A stretch of DNA of 64,000 nt from an uncultured Alphaproteobacteria bacterium. GTDB lineage: Bacteria > Pseudomonadota > Alphaproteobacteria > RF32 > CAG-239. How positions within the stretch are numbered: position 1 is the stretch's first letter; every line of letters begins with the position of its first letter. The position numbers and the translations under genes were made by a program. Below the pieces are notes generated by a model. It was not told the origin of the DNA. It saw only the letters and a program-made list of their open reading frames with translations, and did no database searches. Positions 35,714 through 47,633 of this stretch are shown here, piece after piece. The stretch is taken from assembly GCA_944392235.1 (NCBI GenBank), contig CALXVZ010000002.1, positions 1 through 64,000 of the forward strand, given 5' to 3'.

Positions 35714-38700
35714 TTAAAATTTATATTGAATACCCGCATCAATAAGTAAAGACTTATTATTTGAAGTATCTTTTTCAACATTACCATAAAGAGTAATATC
35801 CTTATAATCGTAACGAACTTTTGCCGACAAGACTGCACGATCCTTATCAAAATCATGAGAAATTCTATACTTACCATTCATACCAGACATAGCGGTATTA
35901 AAACCATCATCGGGATCTAAAAATTCAACATAATATACACCACCTATCTGAATAGTCATATTACTATCTTTAGAAAGATTAACTTTTTTAGACAGGTAAG
36001 CACCTATACCTCCTTCTAAAGATAAATCATTATGACTATTGGTATTCAAAGCTCCTTCAGCATTACCCTCATCATAATCGTCACTATACACACCGAATAA
36101 ATTTAATTCAGCTAAGGGATTAAATGTAAATCCAGCCCCTAAATTTAAGCTATATCTTACTTCATTAGTTAAGCCATACTGATATTCAGTAATATCTGAG
36201 GAATATTTTTTCAAATCAGTTATACGATCATAAGAACCATCAACATAACCTAAATATGCTTTTGAGAACCATTGAGCACCATTGCCGAAATCATATCCGA
36301 TAGGTGCCCATATACCAAATATATTTGCATCACGACTTGCGCCATTATCATAATCTACATTTAGCTGAGCGACATCTGCAGCCAATCCATAAACAATCCC
36401 GTTATCACTTTTCCCTTTAAGCATACCATAGGCAACATGAGCCTGCCCGTCAGAACCTGTTAATAAACCATCTTTATCCATCGATAAATCAATATATTTA
36501 TACCCTCCTATATAGTTCTGATTTGGAGAATTAAATAGATTATCATTAAAATGATTACTCAAATTTTGAAAAACAAGGGCATTTTCCCGACGAAAATTAG
36601 GAAGCACATCAGCACCAGAAATATTAGCTGATTTTTGGTTTAATTCACTTTGAGAAGAAGCTTTTTTCAAACTATCAAAAATTTTAGATCCATTTTCTGC
36701 ATTATAATTATCTTCCCAAAATCCAGAAACATTTTTATCTGTAATAACTTCATCAAAATTTTTACGTTTCAAAACCACATCATAGCCACCATTATCACTT
36801 TCTTTGGAAGAAGCCTCAAACATCGCCGATTTAGATAAAAGATTTAAGTCACTAACAGAATCAGCTTGTAAAGAACCTTTAAGAGTGTATTCATCAGCAA
36901 AACTACCCAAAACAATTTTCTCAGAAACACTCATATTTCCAGCAAGTTCTTCTGCAAAAAAGCGTCCACCTTGAGCTAAAATAATTTCGCCACCTAAATC
37001 ATCTAAATTAACAGAAGCTTTATTAGTTCCATCACCATAAATATCAATAGCATCACCATTTTGAACAACATCAGATGAAGAACCATTAAAACTAATAGTT
37101 CCATTATTTTCTAATGTAGCATTATTCTCCAAATAAATACCAGCACCAGTTTCAGCACCAGTTACAACAATTTCTCCATTATTAACCACATACGATCCAC
37201 TTTCAGCATAAATACCATAAGCAGAACCTCCCTTTTCACCTTGAGGAGTAAGAGTTTCACCTGTTTCTTCATCAACATAAGTTTCTCTATAAATATTAAT
37301 TTTACCAGAATTTTCAATAAAGGATCCAGCTCCACCATAAATACCAACAGCAGTTCCCTCTCCTAAATTATTAATATTAATCACTCCGGTATTTTCAATA
37401 AGACTACCTTGACCACCTCGTAAACCTGTAGTAACACCATCGCCTTTATTAACAATATTAATAACCGATTCTGCTCCATTATCGCTATTATTTGCAATAA
37501 TTGGCCTTTGTTCACCATCCTCTCCCATATATATTTCAGGAGAATACATTCCATAAACACGCCCTTCGCCCAAATTTACAATATTAATTGTTCCTTTTGC
37601 AACACCATTATCACCATAAGACATCGCATTAAACAATTGCTCGCCGCCATACATACCATAAACATTACCATTACCTGTATTATGAATATTAATATTGCCA
37701 ATCACAGTATCACCACCCGAAGAATAAGCATTAAAAGCAAACCAACTAGCAATATGTTCAGCTCCTCCTGTCCCAGCTCCTGGTATATCATCTTTACTGA
37801 CCATCATTCCATAGACATCACCATTACCAGAACTAAATAAATTAATATTACCCTCAACATGACTACCAAAAAAAGGAGATACAGCGTTAGTCGCAGCGGC
37901 ATAACCACTAATTCCGTAAATATTACCGTCACCACGAATAGTCAGATTACCATAAGAAGTTCCACCATAATTTGCTAAAGCATTATATGCACGAACATCA
38001 CCAAATACACCAAAAGAACTACCACCTCCCATATGAGTAATATCTATATCACCGTATGAAACTCCCTCATTCCAAGCAGCTGCATTAATAGCCTCTTTAT
38101 ATTCTGTAACATCATCTATTCGAGAAAAAAGGCCATACACATTACCAGATCCTTCATCATTAATAGTAATAGTCCCCACACCCTGATTAATAGAATTTAC
38201 ATTACCAGCTCCATCCTTTTTAACAACATAAGCATTTGTAACATTACCTAATCCATATACACCATAAACATTACCATGGCCTTTATTTTTTAAATTGATA
38301 GAAGCCTCATCATCGGGATATCGAGGGACAGAAAACAAGTTATAAACATCTTCCTCAGACGAATTAATACCATATAAATCATCATCATTACCATTATCTA
38401 TATCAATATCATCAGCAACACAAATATTTCCCTGTAAATGAGTATTAGGAGGACAAACAATAGGGACACATTTACCATCTTCATATTTCTGACCTTCAGG
38501 ACATTCTGTATCTGGAACACAAAAATCACCCTCCAAATGTGTTCCATCCGGACATGGTTGACACACTCCATCTACAGGTCTTTCACCTTCAGGACACTTA
38601 ATAGGAGGAACGGATGTATCATCCGAAGAAGAACCACCACCGCCGGCAAGTAATGCCACAGCAGTAGCTGTACCTGCTACAGCAGCTCCTGCAAGCCAAT

Positions 38701-39079
38701 ATTTAGTATTATCATCTGATTTTAGGACCATAGATTTAGAATTTTGAGTAGCAACATATCTCTGATTTAAATCTTGAACATAAGTCTGGTTAACTTTTTG
38801 CATACATTGATGATTTTCATCAGCCCCCAATCGACGAAGTCGTGCATAAGCTGGATAATCATTATAGGCTGCTGCATAGCAAAGAGCAGTATATCCGTTT
38901 GGAGAAAGAGTATCAATATCATATCCTTTTTTTAAATAATTTCTAATACTAACAACATTTGCGCTCTTTGCATTTTGATAAGCAAATCCTGCAAAAGACA
39001 ACGCATTTGCCTTAGTAGACACACCTAAAAACAAAACAAATATAGTAGCTATACAAAAAATACGTTTAAATAGTCCCAT
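35714..39079 (-). CDS. Large autotransporter with ankyrin-like and Cys-rich N-terminal regions
   Basis: The 1121-residue protein begins with a signal peptide (MGLFKRIFCIATIFVLFLG). It continues with an ankyrin-like stretch (GYTALCYAAAYNDYP) and a hydrophobic AAVAGTATAVALLAGGGG segment. Next are three Cys-rich units of the form CPxGxx...GxCVP and a long passenger with repeated (N/G)GNVYGMYG-like units plus a run of NNGxI/ENxGxI turns. The passenger resembles a right-handed beta helix. The last ~270 residues fit an autotransporter barrel ending IQYKF. It should be displayed on the cell surface. AGGATA lies before the chosen ATG; an extension to 39166 would run into the groEL terminator. Confidence 0.85.
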   Translation of the reverse strand: MGLFKRIFCIATIFVLFLGVSTKANALSFAGFAYQNAKSANVVSIRNYLKKGYDIDTLSPNGYTALCYAAAYNDYPAYARLRRLGADENHQCMQKVNQTYVQDLNQRYVATQNSKSMVLKSDDNTKYWLAGAAVAGTATAVALLAGGGGSSSDDTSVPPIKCPEGERPVDGVCQPCPDGTHLEGDFCVPDTECPEGQKYEDGKCVPIVCPPNTHLQGNICVADDIDIDNGNDDDLYGINSSEEDVYNLFSVPRYPDDEASINLKNKGHGNVYGVYGLGNVTNAYVVKKDGAGNVNSINQGVGTITINDEGSGNVYGLFSRIDDVTEYKEAINAAAWNEGVSYGDIDITHMGGGSSFGVFGDVRAYNALANYGGTSYGNLTIRGDGNIYGISGYAAATNAVSPFFGSHVEGNINLFSSGNGDVYGMMVSKDDIPGAGTGGAEHIASWFAFNAYSSGGDTVIGNINIHNTGNGNVYGMYGGEQLFNAMSYGDNGVAKGTINIVNLGEGRVYGMYSPEIYMGEDGEQRPIIANNSDNGAESVINIVNKGDGVTTGLRGGQGSLIENTGVININNLGEGTAVGIYGGAGSFIENSGKINIYRETYVDEETGETLTPQGEKGGSAYGIYAESGSYVVNNGEIVVTGAETGAGIYLENNATLENNGTISFNGSSSDVVQNGDAIDIYGDGTNKASVNLDDLGGEIILAQGGRFFAEELAGNMSVSEKIVLGSFADEYTLKGSLQADSVSDLNLLSKSAMFEASSKESDNGGYDVVLKRKNFDEVITDKNVSGFWEDNYNAENGSKIFDSLKKASSQSELNQKSANISGADVLPNFRRENALVFQNLSNHFNDNLFNSPNQNYIGGYKYIDLSMDKDGLLTGSDGQAHVAYGMLKGKSDNGIVYGLAADVAQLNVDYDNGASRDANIFGIWAPIGYDFGNGAQWFSKAYLGYVDGSYDRITDLKKYSSDITEYQYGLTNEVRYSLNLGAGFTFNPLAELNLFGVYSDDYDEGNAEGALNTNSHNDLSLEGGIGAYLSKKVNLSKDSNMTIQIGGVYYVEFLDPDDGFNTAMSGMNGKYRISHDFDKDRAVLSAKVRYDYKDITLYGNVEKDTSNNKSLLIDAGIQYKF

Positions 39080-39151
39080 AACAAATATCCTAAAAAACAC
39101 CTGTTGTTTATTAGAATAGCACAAAAACATTAAAAATAAGTTTATATATAC

Positions 39152-39179
39152 AAAAAACGCAGCCATAGTTTGGCTGCGT
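39152..39179 (-). terminator. Terminator of groES-groEL
   Basis: A 9-bp perfect stem (ACGCAGCCA with TGGCTGCGT) around TAGTT is followed on the minus strand by six T. It lies 20 bases past the groEL stop. Confidence 0.92.
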
Positions 39180-39199
39180 CATTACGAAAAGCTAATTTA

Positions 39200-40861
<1,662 letters not shown>

Positions 40862-40865
40862 CTAA

Positions 40866-41156
40866 TTATCTTTCAACAACAGCCAAAATATCGCCTTCTT
40901 TAATAATCAAGTGAGGCTCTCCATCAATTTTAACTTCAGTTCCGGACCATTTACTAAACAAGATATGATCACCAACTTTAACACTCATAGGTAAGATTTT
41001 ACCATCTGGAGTTCTAGGACCTTCTCCAGCGGCAATAACAACACCCTCACTAGGTTTTTCTTTAGCTGTATCAGGCAGGATAATACCACCTGCAGTTTTA
41101 TTTTCTTCTTCAACGCGTTTAATTAAAACGTTCTCGCGTAAAGGTTTTACTTGCAT
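40866..41156 (-). CDS. groES: Co-chaperonin GroES (Hsp10)
   Basis: The 96-residue lid of the GroEL chamber has [14 protein letters not shown], a mobile loop [18 protein letters not shown] and a [19 protein letters not shown] end. The mobile loop IIL motif that docks on GroEL is intact. It is the first gene of the operon. The 90 bases upstream hold no CIRCE inverted repeat, so HrcA control is not evident; heat-shock sigma control is possible but not demonstrated. Confidence 0.98.
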   Translation of the reverse strand: MQVKPLRENVLIKRVEEENKTAGGIILPDTAKEKPSEGVVIAAGEGPRTPDGKILPMSVKVGDHILFSKWSGTEVKIDGEPHLIIKEGDILAVVER

Positions 41157-41247
41157 TTAAAACACTCCCATAAAATAGGTTATACTAAAACTAATAGGTT
41201 AGTTAGTGTTTAGATTTTAGAAAATCAAGCCTTCAAGAAAGATTTTA

Positions 41248-42261
41248 TCATTTTTTTATATTTTTAAAGAGAGCATCAAACATTTCAGCTATTTTGAGAT
41301 TAGAAAAATTCTTCAAAGTAATCTCACGAGCTTTCTGAGTCATAGCTTTCCGTTCATCAGGATGAGCCAAATAATATTTCAATTTCTCTTTAAAATCGTA
41401 GTAATCTTTATATGTTGCAATACTATCGCCATAGACTTCTACTATTTCAGGCAAATAATCTGTAAGAACAAACCCACCAGAAGCAGAAACATCATAAATA
41501 CGATTAGAAACAAACCCATAATAACTCATATCATCGCGATGATCATTCAGAACAATATCTGCACTTGCGTAATAACGATACAAATCATTATTTTCAATAA
41601 AATTTCCTTTCAAAATATCTGGCTGCAATGTTTTTTCCCAAAATTTACCAAAAACACTCAAATTAGCCCCAGCTAAAACAGCATAATCAACACTTTTACG
41701 CCCAAATCCTGTATGATCAGACCCAACAAACAACACAGGATAAGCTTTATCCATTTCTTTAGCAGAAGATTTAAATCTATCAGGATTTGTAAATTGAGGA
41801 ATATATGTAGCAATCACACCAGTAGGAGCAACAACTTCTTTAATAAATTTTTTAGAAGCACATACAACAACATCAACCTCATTAAATATTTCAGAATGAA
41901 GTCCCTCTACATAATAGAGATAAAGAACACGTTTTCGTCCATCATTTTTATTTTCAGCATCTGGTAAATGCTCAAAATTATAATATCCTTTAAAATAAAT
42001 AACATTTCCAATATTACCTAATTTTAAATCTTCATAATTTTCACGAAATCTATACTCAACTTTATAGCCTAATTTTTGTAACCCCTGTTTCAAATCTTCC
42101 GCCAAGAAAAAATCACCATCTTTTTGATAAAAATAAGGAGAAGAAGCTCTCTCAGACGAAGGAAGGACAATAGCGACTTTTGAATAATCCAAACGCTTTA
42201 AGAAAAAAATCCCCCCTAAAATAACCAAAACCAAGATTCCCAAAACTAAAAATTTTTTCAT
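41248..42261 (-). CDS. CgeB-like glycosyltransferase (Glycos_transf_1_2), membrane anchored
   Basis: The 337-residue product starts with a membrane anchor (KKFLVLGILVLVILGGIFFL) and continues as a GT-B-like domain: a ARASSPYFYQKDG-type entry segment, LFVGSDHTGFGRK, then YYASADIVLNDHRDDM and SNRIYDVSASGGFVLTDYL. The last motifs are typical of CgeB/DUF3880-type transferases and position the donor nucleotide. The start at 42261 follows AGGAGA. It is divergent from the ABC transporter run and stands alone behind groES. Substrate unknown. Confidence 0.75.
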   Translation of the reverse strand: MKKFLVLGILVLVILGGIFFLKRLDYSKVAIVLPSSERASSPYFYQKDGDFFLAEDLKQGLQKLGYKVEYRFRENYEDLKLGNIGNVIYFKGYYNFEHLPDAENKNDGRKRVLYLYYVEGLHSEIFNEVDVVVCASKKFIKEVVAPTGVIATYIPQFTNPDRFKSSAKEMDKAYPVLFVGSDHTGFGRKSVDYAVLAGANLSVFGKFWEKTLQPDILKGNFIENNDLYRYYASADIVLNDHRDDMSYYGFVSNRIYDVSASGGFVLTDYLPEIVEVYGDSIATYKDYYDFKEKLKYYLAHPDERKAMTQKAREITLKNFSNLKIAEMFDALFKNIKK

Positions 42262-42287
42262 AAAAACATTTCTCCTGAATTTTATGC

Positions 42288-42315
42288 TTGACAAAATTTA
42301 TTTTTTGACTATTAT
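42288..42315 (+). promoter_or_regulatory. Promoter of the three-gene ABC transporter run
   Basis: TTGACA (42288-42293), a 16-base spacer and TATTAT (42310-42315) make a near-consensus promoter. It lies 32 bases before the first ABC transporter start, in the gap shared with the divergent glycosyltransferase gene. Confidence 0.65.
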
Positions 42316-42347
42316 TCATACATCTAAAATTTTTAAGGCTATTTATT

Positions 42348-44108
42348 ATGGATATTAGAACACTTATATTAAGAAATCTTAAAAAATGTAAAAAACTGTT
42401 TATCCTTTTTTGCATTACCTTCATTTTGACCTGCATCATTTTACCATTAGAAACATGGCTTATCAGCCGTCTGGTTGGATGTTTTGAGATAAAGAACACA
42501 ACCGAAGCACTTAATCAATGTTTCACAATTTTATTGATATTAGTCGGATATTACCTTATCCGTGCTCTTATAAACGGCTATTATGCCACATATATAAAAG
42601 GCGCCTTTTCCCAAACATTTTTAAGTCATTTAGTGACAGACATTTTCACCAAAATTCATGCTCATTCCGTTCGCTACTTTGATGATGAAATGAGTGGACG
42701 AGTATCATCGGCACTAACTGGACTAAGCAACAGTTTAACTAATTTATTCACCGATACTTGCTTTTTACTCATTCGTCCAATAGTAATTTTAATTGTATCC
42801 TATTCCATCATTGCCACCTTTAGTCCATCACTAAGTGCCATGTTATTTGCGATAAACATTCCTTACTTTTTCGCCATATATAAAGTAAATCGCCACTTTT
42901 TTGACTTAGGTAGAAATCGTGTAAATTATGAAAATATAGCCAGAGGCATTTTAGTAGACAGCATTGCCAACGCTAATTTAGTCAAATACAGTGGTTCATT
43001 TTTCAGCGAACAACTTTATTTTTACAAAAACTTAAAACAAGCTCTTTTACGCATAGCCGAACAAGGACGCTATCAAATTATATCTCGCTTTGCCTTTCAT
43101 GCAATAGATACCGTCTTTTTGACCTCTGGAATATTTTTAATCTTATATTTTGCACAAAAAGACAATATTGCTCTGGATAATCTGTTTTACGTTTACACCA
43201 CCTTGGTCAACTTAGTTTTAGCTACCATGGGCATAAACAACTACTGCCAATTCATCTCTGATCAGCTGGGAGGAATTCGCGCCAACTTTTCAACGTTAAA
43301 TCAACCAATTGACATCAAAGAAAAAGAAGATGCCGTAAACATCCGCCCCACCAAAGCAGAATTAACATTTAAAGATGTAAATTTCGCTTATATCAAAGAG
43401 AAACCCATTTTTGAAAACCTAAATCTGCATATCAAAGCCGGAGAAAAGGTTGGAATAGTCGGACATTCCGGTTCAGGAAAATCCACTTTGATTAATTTAT
43501 TACTCCGAGCTTATGATGTTGACAGTGGAGAAATACTGATAAACAAAACTAACATCAAAGATTTAACTTTCCGCTCCCATCATAAAAATATTGCCGTTAT
43601 CTCACAAGACACCGCCTTGTTTAACCGCAGTATCTTGGAGAATTTACGTATAACCAATTCACAAGCCAACGAAGAGCAAATCCGCCAAGCTGCTAAATTA
43701 GCTCAGATTGACAATACCATAATGAACTTACCGCACGGATACAATAGCGTCGTCGGTGAAAGAGGAACAATGCTTTCCGGTGGAGAAAGACAACGTATAG
43801 CTATCGCCCGTGCTATTTTACAAAATGCACCAATTTTAATTTTGGATGAAGCAACATCAGCCTTAGACAGTGAAGCAGAAATAATGATAGAACAAGCTTT
43901 ACAAAACATTATCCAAGATAAAACCGTTATCGCCATAGCTCATAGACTTTCCACATTAAAAAACATGGATAGACTAATCGTATTAGATAACGGCAAGATA
44001 ATTGAAAACGGTAGCATTGATGAATTGCTTAAAAACAAATCCGGCACATTCTATAAACTTTATCAGCTTCAAAATAATGGCTATCTTTCTTATGGAGAAG
44101 AAGCATGA
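42348..44108 (+). CDS. ABC exporter, fused permease-ATPase (first of three tandem copies)
   Basis: The 586-residue half-transporter has six membrane helices (residues ~15-310) and an ATPase domain (~345-580) with GHSGSGKSTL, signature LSGGERQR, LDEATSALD and the H-loop AIAHRLS. This is a type IV exporter fold like MsbA or lipid/peptide exporters. AAGG precedes the ATG. The last ~50 codons are almost identical in DNA to the end of the next gene, while the membrane half differs. The stop overlaps the next start (ATGA). Substrate is unknown; it may pair with one of the two following genes. Confidence 0.9.
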   Translation: MDIRTLILRNLKKCKKLFILFCITFILTCIILPLETWLISRLVGCFEIKNTTEALNQCFTILLILVGYYLIRALINGYYATYIKGAFSQTFLSHLVTDIFTKIHAHSVRYFDDEMSGRVSSALTGLSNSLTNLFTDTCFLLIRPIVILIVSYSIIATFSPSLSAMLFAINIPYFFAIYKVNRHFFDLGRNRVNYENIARGILVDSIANANLVKYSGSFFSEQLYFYKNLKQALLRIAEQGRYQIISRFAFHAIDTVFLTSGIFLILYFAQKDNIALDNLFYVYTTLVNLVLATMGINNYCQFISDQLGGIRANFSTLNQPIDIKEKEDAVNIRPTKAELTFKDVNFAYIKEKPIFENLNLHIKAGEKVGIVGHSGSGKSTLINLLLRAYDVDSGEILINKTNIKDLTFRSHHKNIAVISQDTALFNRSILENLRITNSQANEEQIRQAAKLAQIDNTIMNLPHGYNSVVGERGTMLSGGERQRIAIARAILQNAPILILDEATSALDSEAEIMIEQALQNIIQDKTVIAIAHRLSTLKNMDRLIVLDNGKIIENGSIDELLKNKSGTFYKLYQLQNNGYLSYGEEA

Positions 44109-45862
44109 CGCCCTTAAAATTTATTCTCAAATATTTGGGGCAAATCAAGCTATATACCATCGCAACACTCGGTTTATATAGCCTTGAACGCACTATTATT
44201 CATCTGGACAATTATTATATAGCTTCGTTATTCGGTTATATAGTCGAAAATCCGACACAAATAATAACCAACATTTCTTTAACCTATATCGTCATATATA
44301 CTCTATTGCACTTTAGTTCAAACATAATCGGTAGTATTCGAGCCTTTACTGAACTTCGCATGGATATTTTCTTAAAACGCAATATTTACAAAGATGCATT
44401 CAAACATACGCATAAACACTCCTCTTCTTATTTTACGGAGGAAATGTCCGGAAAAGTATCTGATAAAATTATTCAACTTGTAGATAGCACATCGTATTTC
44501 TGTGGGTGTTTTAAAATAATACTTGAAATCGTCATTATTCCTTATGCAGTTGCCCTACCGATATTATTCAGCATTGATAAAGAGTTAGCTACAACCATTC
44601 TCATTTTTTGCATAATAACATGTCTATTCAACTGTTGGCACAGCAAAATTCTAAATCCAATCTTCAGAGAAAATGCCAAATTAGAATCAGAAGCCTCCGG
44701 AATTATCGTGGACAGCATCGCCAACGCCCGCTTAGTTAAAAATTGCGGTGCCGTATTGCATGAAAAGGCTTATTTAGGCAAAGCCCTCAAAAAAGTCATC
44801 AGAAGCTATCTAAAAAAAGGTCATGAAAAAGGAATATCAGTGAGTTTCAACACTATATCGCTAATGGCCTTGCGTGTCATATCGTTGCTGATTTTAATTT
44901 ACTTCTGGCATATCAAAAATCTCAACATCAGCCAAGTATTAATTGCTTTAACTTACATTCAGTTAGCCTTATCACCAATAACTCTAATAGGAACAGTCTT
45001 TATCCGCTACCTAGAAGACACTGGCTCTTTGGAGGATGCTATAAATGTCATTTATAAACCGATAGAAGTAAAAGATGCACCCAACGCTAAACTGCTAAAA
45101 ATAAGCAAGCCCAATATTTCCATAAAAAATATGAGTTTTGCCTATGAAAACAAACCCTCTCTATTCAAAGATTTTAATTTAGAAATAAAAGCAAACGAAA
45201 AAGTTGGGATTATTGGTTTATCAGGTTCAGGCAAATCCACTTTAATAAATCTAATCCTCCGCGCCTATGACATAAAAGGGGGGGAAATTAAAATTTCCGA
45301 ACAAAACATTGCCGAAGTAACACAAAGTTCACTACGCCATCAAATTGCCCTTATCCCGCAAGAACCGACCTTATTCAATCGTTCTATAATAAATAATATC
45401 CGCTTTTCAAATCCAAAAGCCTCTGATGAAGAAATTTACAAAGCAGCCCAAATGGCTCAAATTCATGACACAATCTTAAAAATGCCCAAAGGATACCAAA
45501 GTGTTGTCGGAGAAAGAGGAGTTAAAGTATCTGGTGGCGAAAGACAAAGAATAGCCATCGCATCAGCTATTTTAAAAGATGCTCCAATTTTAATTTTAGA
45601 CGAGGCTACTTCAGCTTTAGATAGTGAATCAGAAACCGCTATCCAAAAAGCACTGCAAAACATCATGAAGAATAAGACAGTCATAGCGATTGCCCACCGT
45701 TTATCAACTTTAAAAAACATGGATAGAATAATCGTATTAGATAACGGCAAAATTATTGAAAACGGTAGCATTGACGAATTACTCAAAAACAAATCCGGCA
45801 CTTTCTATAAACTTTATCAGCTTCAAAATAATGGCTATCTTTCATATGGAGAAGAAGCATGA
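44105..45862 (+). CDS. ABC exporter, fused permease-ATPase (second of three tandem copies)
   Basis: The 585-residue product has six helices and an ATPase domain with GLSGSGKSTL, signature VSGGERQR (Val replacing Leu, shared with the third copy) and LDEATSALD. It is closely similar to the third copy over nearly the whole length (for example the shared DNYYIASLFGYIVENP). Its C-terminal tail instead matches the first copy (SGTFYKLYQLQNNGYLSYG). This mosaic shows gene conversion or unequal crossing-over. Both ends overlap neighbours by four bases. Likely a heterodimer partner; substrate unknown. Confidence 0.9.
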   Translation: MTPLKFILKYLGQIKLYTIATLGLYSLERTIIHLDNYYIASLFGYIVENPTQIITNISLTYIVIYTLLHFSSNIIGSIRAFTELRMDIFLKRNIYKDAFKHTHKHSSSYFTEEMSGKVSDKIIQLVDSTSYFCGCFKIILEIVIIPYAVALPILFSIDKELATTILIFCIITCLFNCWHSKILNPIFRENAKLESEASGIIVDSIANARLVKNCGAVLHEKAYLGKALKKVIRSYLKKGHEKGISVSFNTISLMALRVISLLILIYFWHIKNLNISQVLIALTYIQLALSPITLIGTVFIRYLEDTGSLEDAINVIYKPIEVKDAPNAKLLKISKPNISIKNMSFAYENKPSLFKDFNLEIKANEKVGIIGLSGSGKSTLINLILRAYDIKGGEIKISEQNIAEVTQSSLRHQIALIPQEPTLFNRSIINNIRFSNPKASDEEIYKAAQMAQIHDTILKMPKGYQSVVGERGVKVSGGERQRIAIASAILKDAPILILDEATSALDSESETAIQKALQNIMKNKTVIAIAHRLSTLKNMDRIIVLDNGKIIENGSIDELLKNKSGTFYKLYQLQNNGYLSYGEEA

Positions 45863-47604
45863 CACCAATAAAATTTATTTTCCAATACCTAAAACAGATA
45901 AAATTATACACCATCGCCACCTTTGGTTTATTTGGGCTTAGTCGTGTATTCATTTATCTCGACAATTACTACATCGCTTCGTTATTCGGTTATATTGTCG
46001 AAAATCCAACGCAAATTATAACCAGCACCTCTTTAACCTACATTGTTATATATGCAGCCTTACACTTCGGCTCAAATATATGCGACGGGTTACGCACCAT
46101 TTTTGAATTTCGCATGGATATTTTCTTAAAACGCAATATTTACAAAGACGCATTTAAACACACGCACAAACACTCCTCTGCATACTTTACCGAAGAGATG
46201 TCCGGAAAAGTATCCAATAAAGTTATTCTTCTCGTCCTTCTAACCATAAGCCTTTGCTGGAGTTTTAAAGGTGTATTAGAAGCCGTCATCATCCCTTATC
46301 TCGTTGCCTTACCGATATTGTTCAGTATCGATAAAGGGTTAGCCACTTCCATTATCTTCTTTTGCATAATAACAAGTTTCTTTAACTACTGCCACTGCAA
46401 AAACCTAAAACCTATCTCCAAAGAAAACGCCCAATTAGAATCAGAAGCCGCCGGAATTATCGTGGATAGCATTGCCAATGCCCGCTTAGTCAAAAACTGT
46501 GGTGCTGTATTACATGAAAAGGCTTACTTAGGCAAAGCCCTCAAAAAAGTCGTCAAGAGTTACCTCAAAAAGGGGCAAGAAACAGGTATATCTAATAGCT
46601 TCAATATATTATCGCTGATGGTCTTACGTGTCATATCTCTATTGATTTTAGTTTACTTCTGGCACGCAAAAAATCTCAACATCAGCCAAGTATTAATTGC
46701 CTTGACTTACATTCATTTACTTTTATCACCGATAGAGAGAATAGGAGATTTTATCATCCGCTATCAACAAAACTTAGGTGCTTTAGAAGATGCTATAAAT
46801 GTCATCTACAAACCAATAGAAGTAAATGATGCACCCAATGCTAAACAATTAAAAATAAACACCCCTAATATCTCAATCAAAAATATGAGTTTTGCGTATG
46901 AAAACAAACCCTCTCTATTCAAAGATTTCAATTTAGAAATAAAAGAAAACGAAAAAGTCGGTATTGTAGGTTTATCAGGCTCAGGAAAATCAACTCTAAT
47001 CAATTTAATTTTAAGGGCCTATGACGTTAAAGATGGAGAAATCAAGATTTCTGGGCAAAACATTGCCGAAGTAACACAAAGTTCACTACATCGTCAAATT
47101 GCCCTTATTCCGCAAGAACCGACCTTATTCAATCGCTCTATAATAAATAATATCCGTTTTTCAAATCCAAGAGCATCAGATGAAGAAGTTTACAAAGCAG
47201 CCCAAATGGCTCAAATTCATGACACAATCTTAAAAATGCCCAAAGGCTACCAAAGTGTTGTTGGAGAGAGAGGTGTTAAGGTATCCGGAGGTGAAAGACA
47301 AAGAATAGCCATCGCATCAGCAATTTTAAAAGATGCACCGATTTTAATTTTAGACGAAGCAACCTCTGCTTTAGATAGTGAATCTGAAACCGCTATCCAA
47401 CAGGCTTTACAAAACATCATGAAAAATAAGACCGTCATAGCGATTGCCCACCGCTTATCTACCCTAAGAAATATGGATAAGATAATCGTATTAAATAATG
47501 GCAAAATTGCAGAAAGCGGAACGCCTAAAGAACTACTCGAAAACAAAAACAGCAAATTTTATTATTTATTCAATTTACAATCAGACGGCTTTATCCAATC
47601 ATAA
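45859..47604 (+). CDS. ABC exporter, fused permease-ATPase (third of three tandem copies)
   Basis: The 581-residue product has six helices and an ATPase domain with GLSGSGKSTL, VSGGERQR, LDEATSALD and AIAHRLSTLRNMD. It is a recent duplicate of the second copy, differing mainly in the membrane segments (residues ~125-190) and in its C-terminal tail (ENKNSKFYYLFNLQSDG). Differences concentrated in helices suggest altered substrate or pairing. It ends 29 bases from the convergent ABC gene on the minus strand, with no clear terminator between. Confidence 0.9.
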   Translation: MTPIKFIFQYLKQIKLYTIATFGLFGLSRVFIYLDNYYIASLFGYIVENPTQIITSTSLTYIVIYAALHFGSNICDGLRTIFEFRMDIFLKRNIYKDAFKHTHKHSSAYFTEEMSGKVSNKVILLVLLTISLCWSFKGVLEAVIIPYLVALPILFSIDKGLATSIIFFCIITSFFNYCHCKNLKPISKENAQLESEAAGIIVDSIANARLVKNCGAVLHEKAYLGKALKKVVKSYLKKGQETGISNSFNILSLMVLRVISLLILVYFWHAKNLNISQVLIALTYIHLLLSPIERIGDFIIRYQQNLGALEDAINVIYKPIEVNDAPNAKQLKINTPNISIKNMSFAYENKPSLFKDFNLEIKENEKVGIVGLSGSGKSTLINLILRAYDVKDGEIKISGQNIAEVTQSSLHRQIALIPQEPTLFNRSIINNIRFSNPRASDEEVYKAAQMAQIHDTILKMPKGYQSVVGERGVKVSGGERQRIAIASAILKDAPILILDEATSALDSESETAIQQALQNIMKNKTVIAIAHRLSTLRNMDKIIVLNNGKIAESGTPKELLENKNSKFYYLFNLQSDGFIQS

Positions 47605-47633
47605 CTCAGCATCTCTACCATTGATTGCTATTA

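Noticed and set aside
41157..41230. CIRCE operator upstream of groES
   Set aside because: AACACTC occurs once near 41161 but the matching GAGTGCTAA arm with nine-base spacing is absent.
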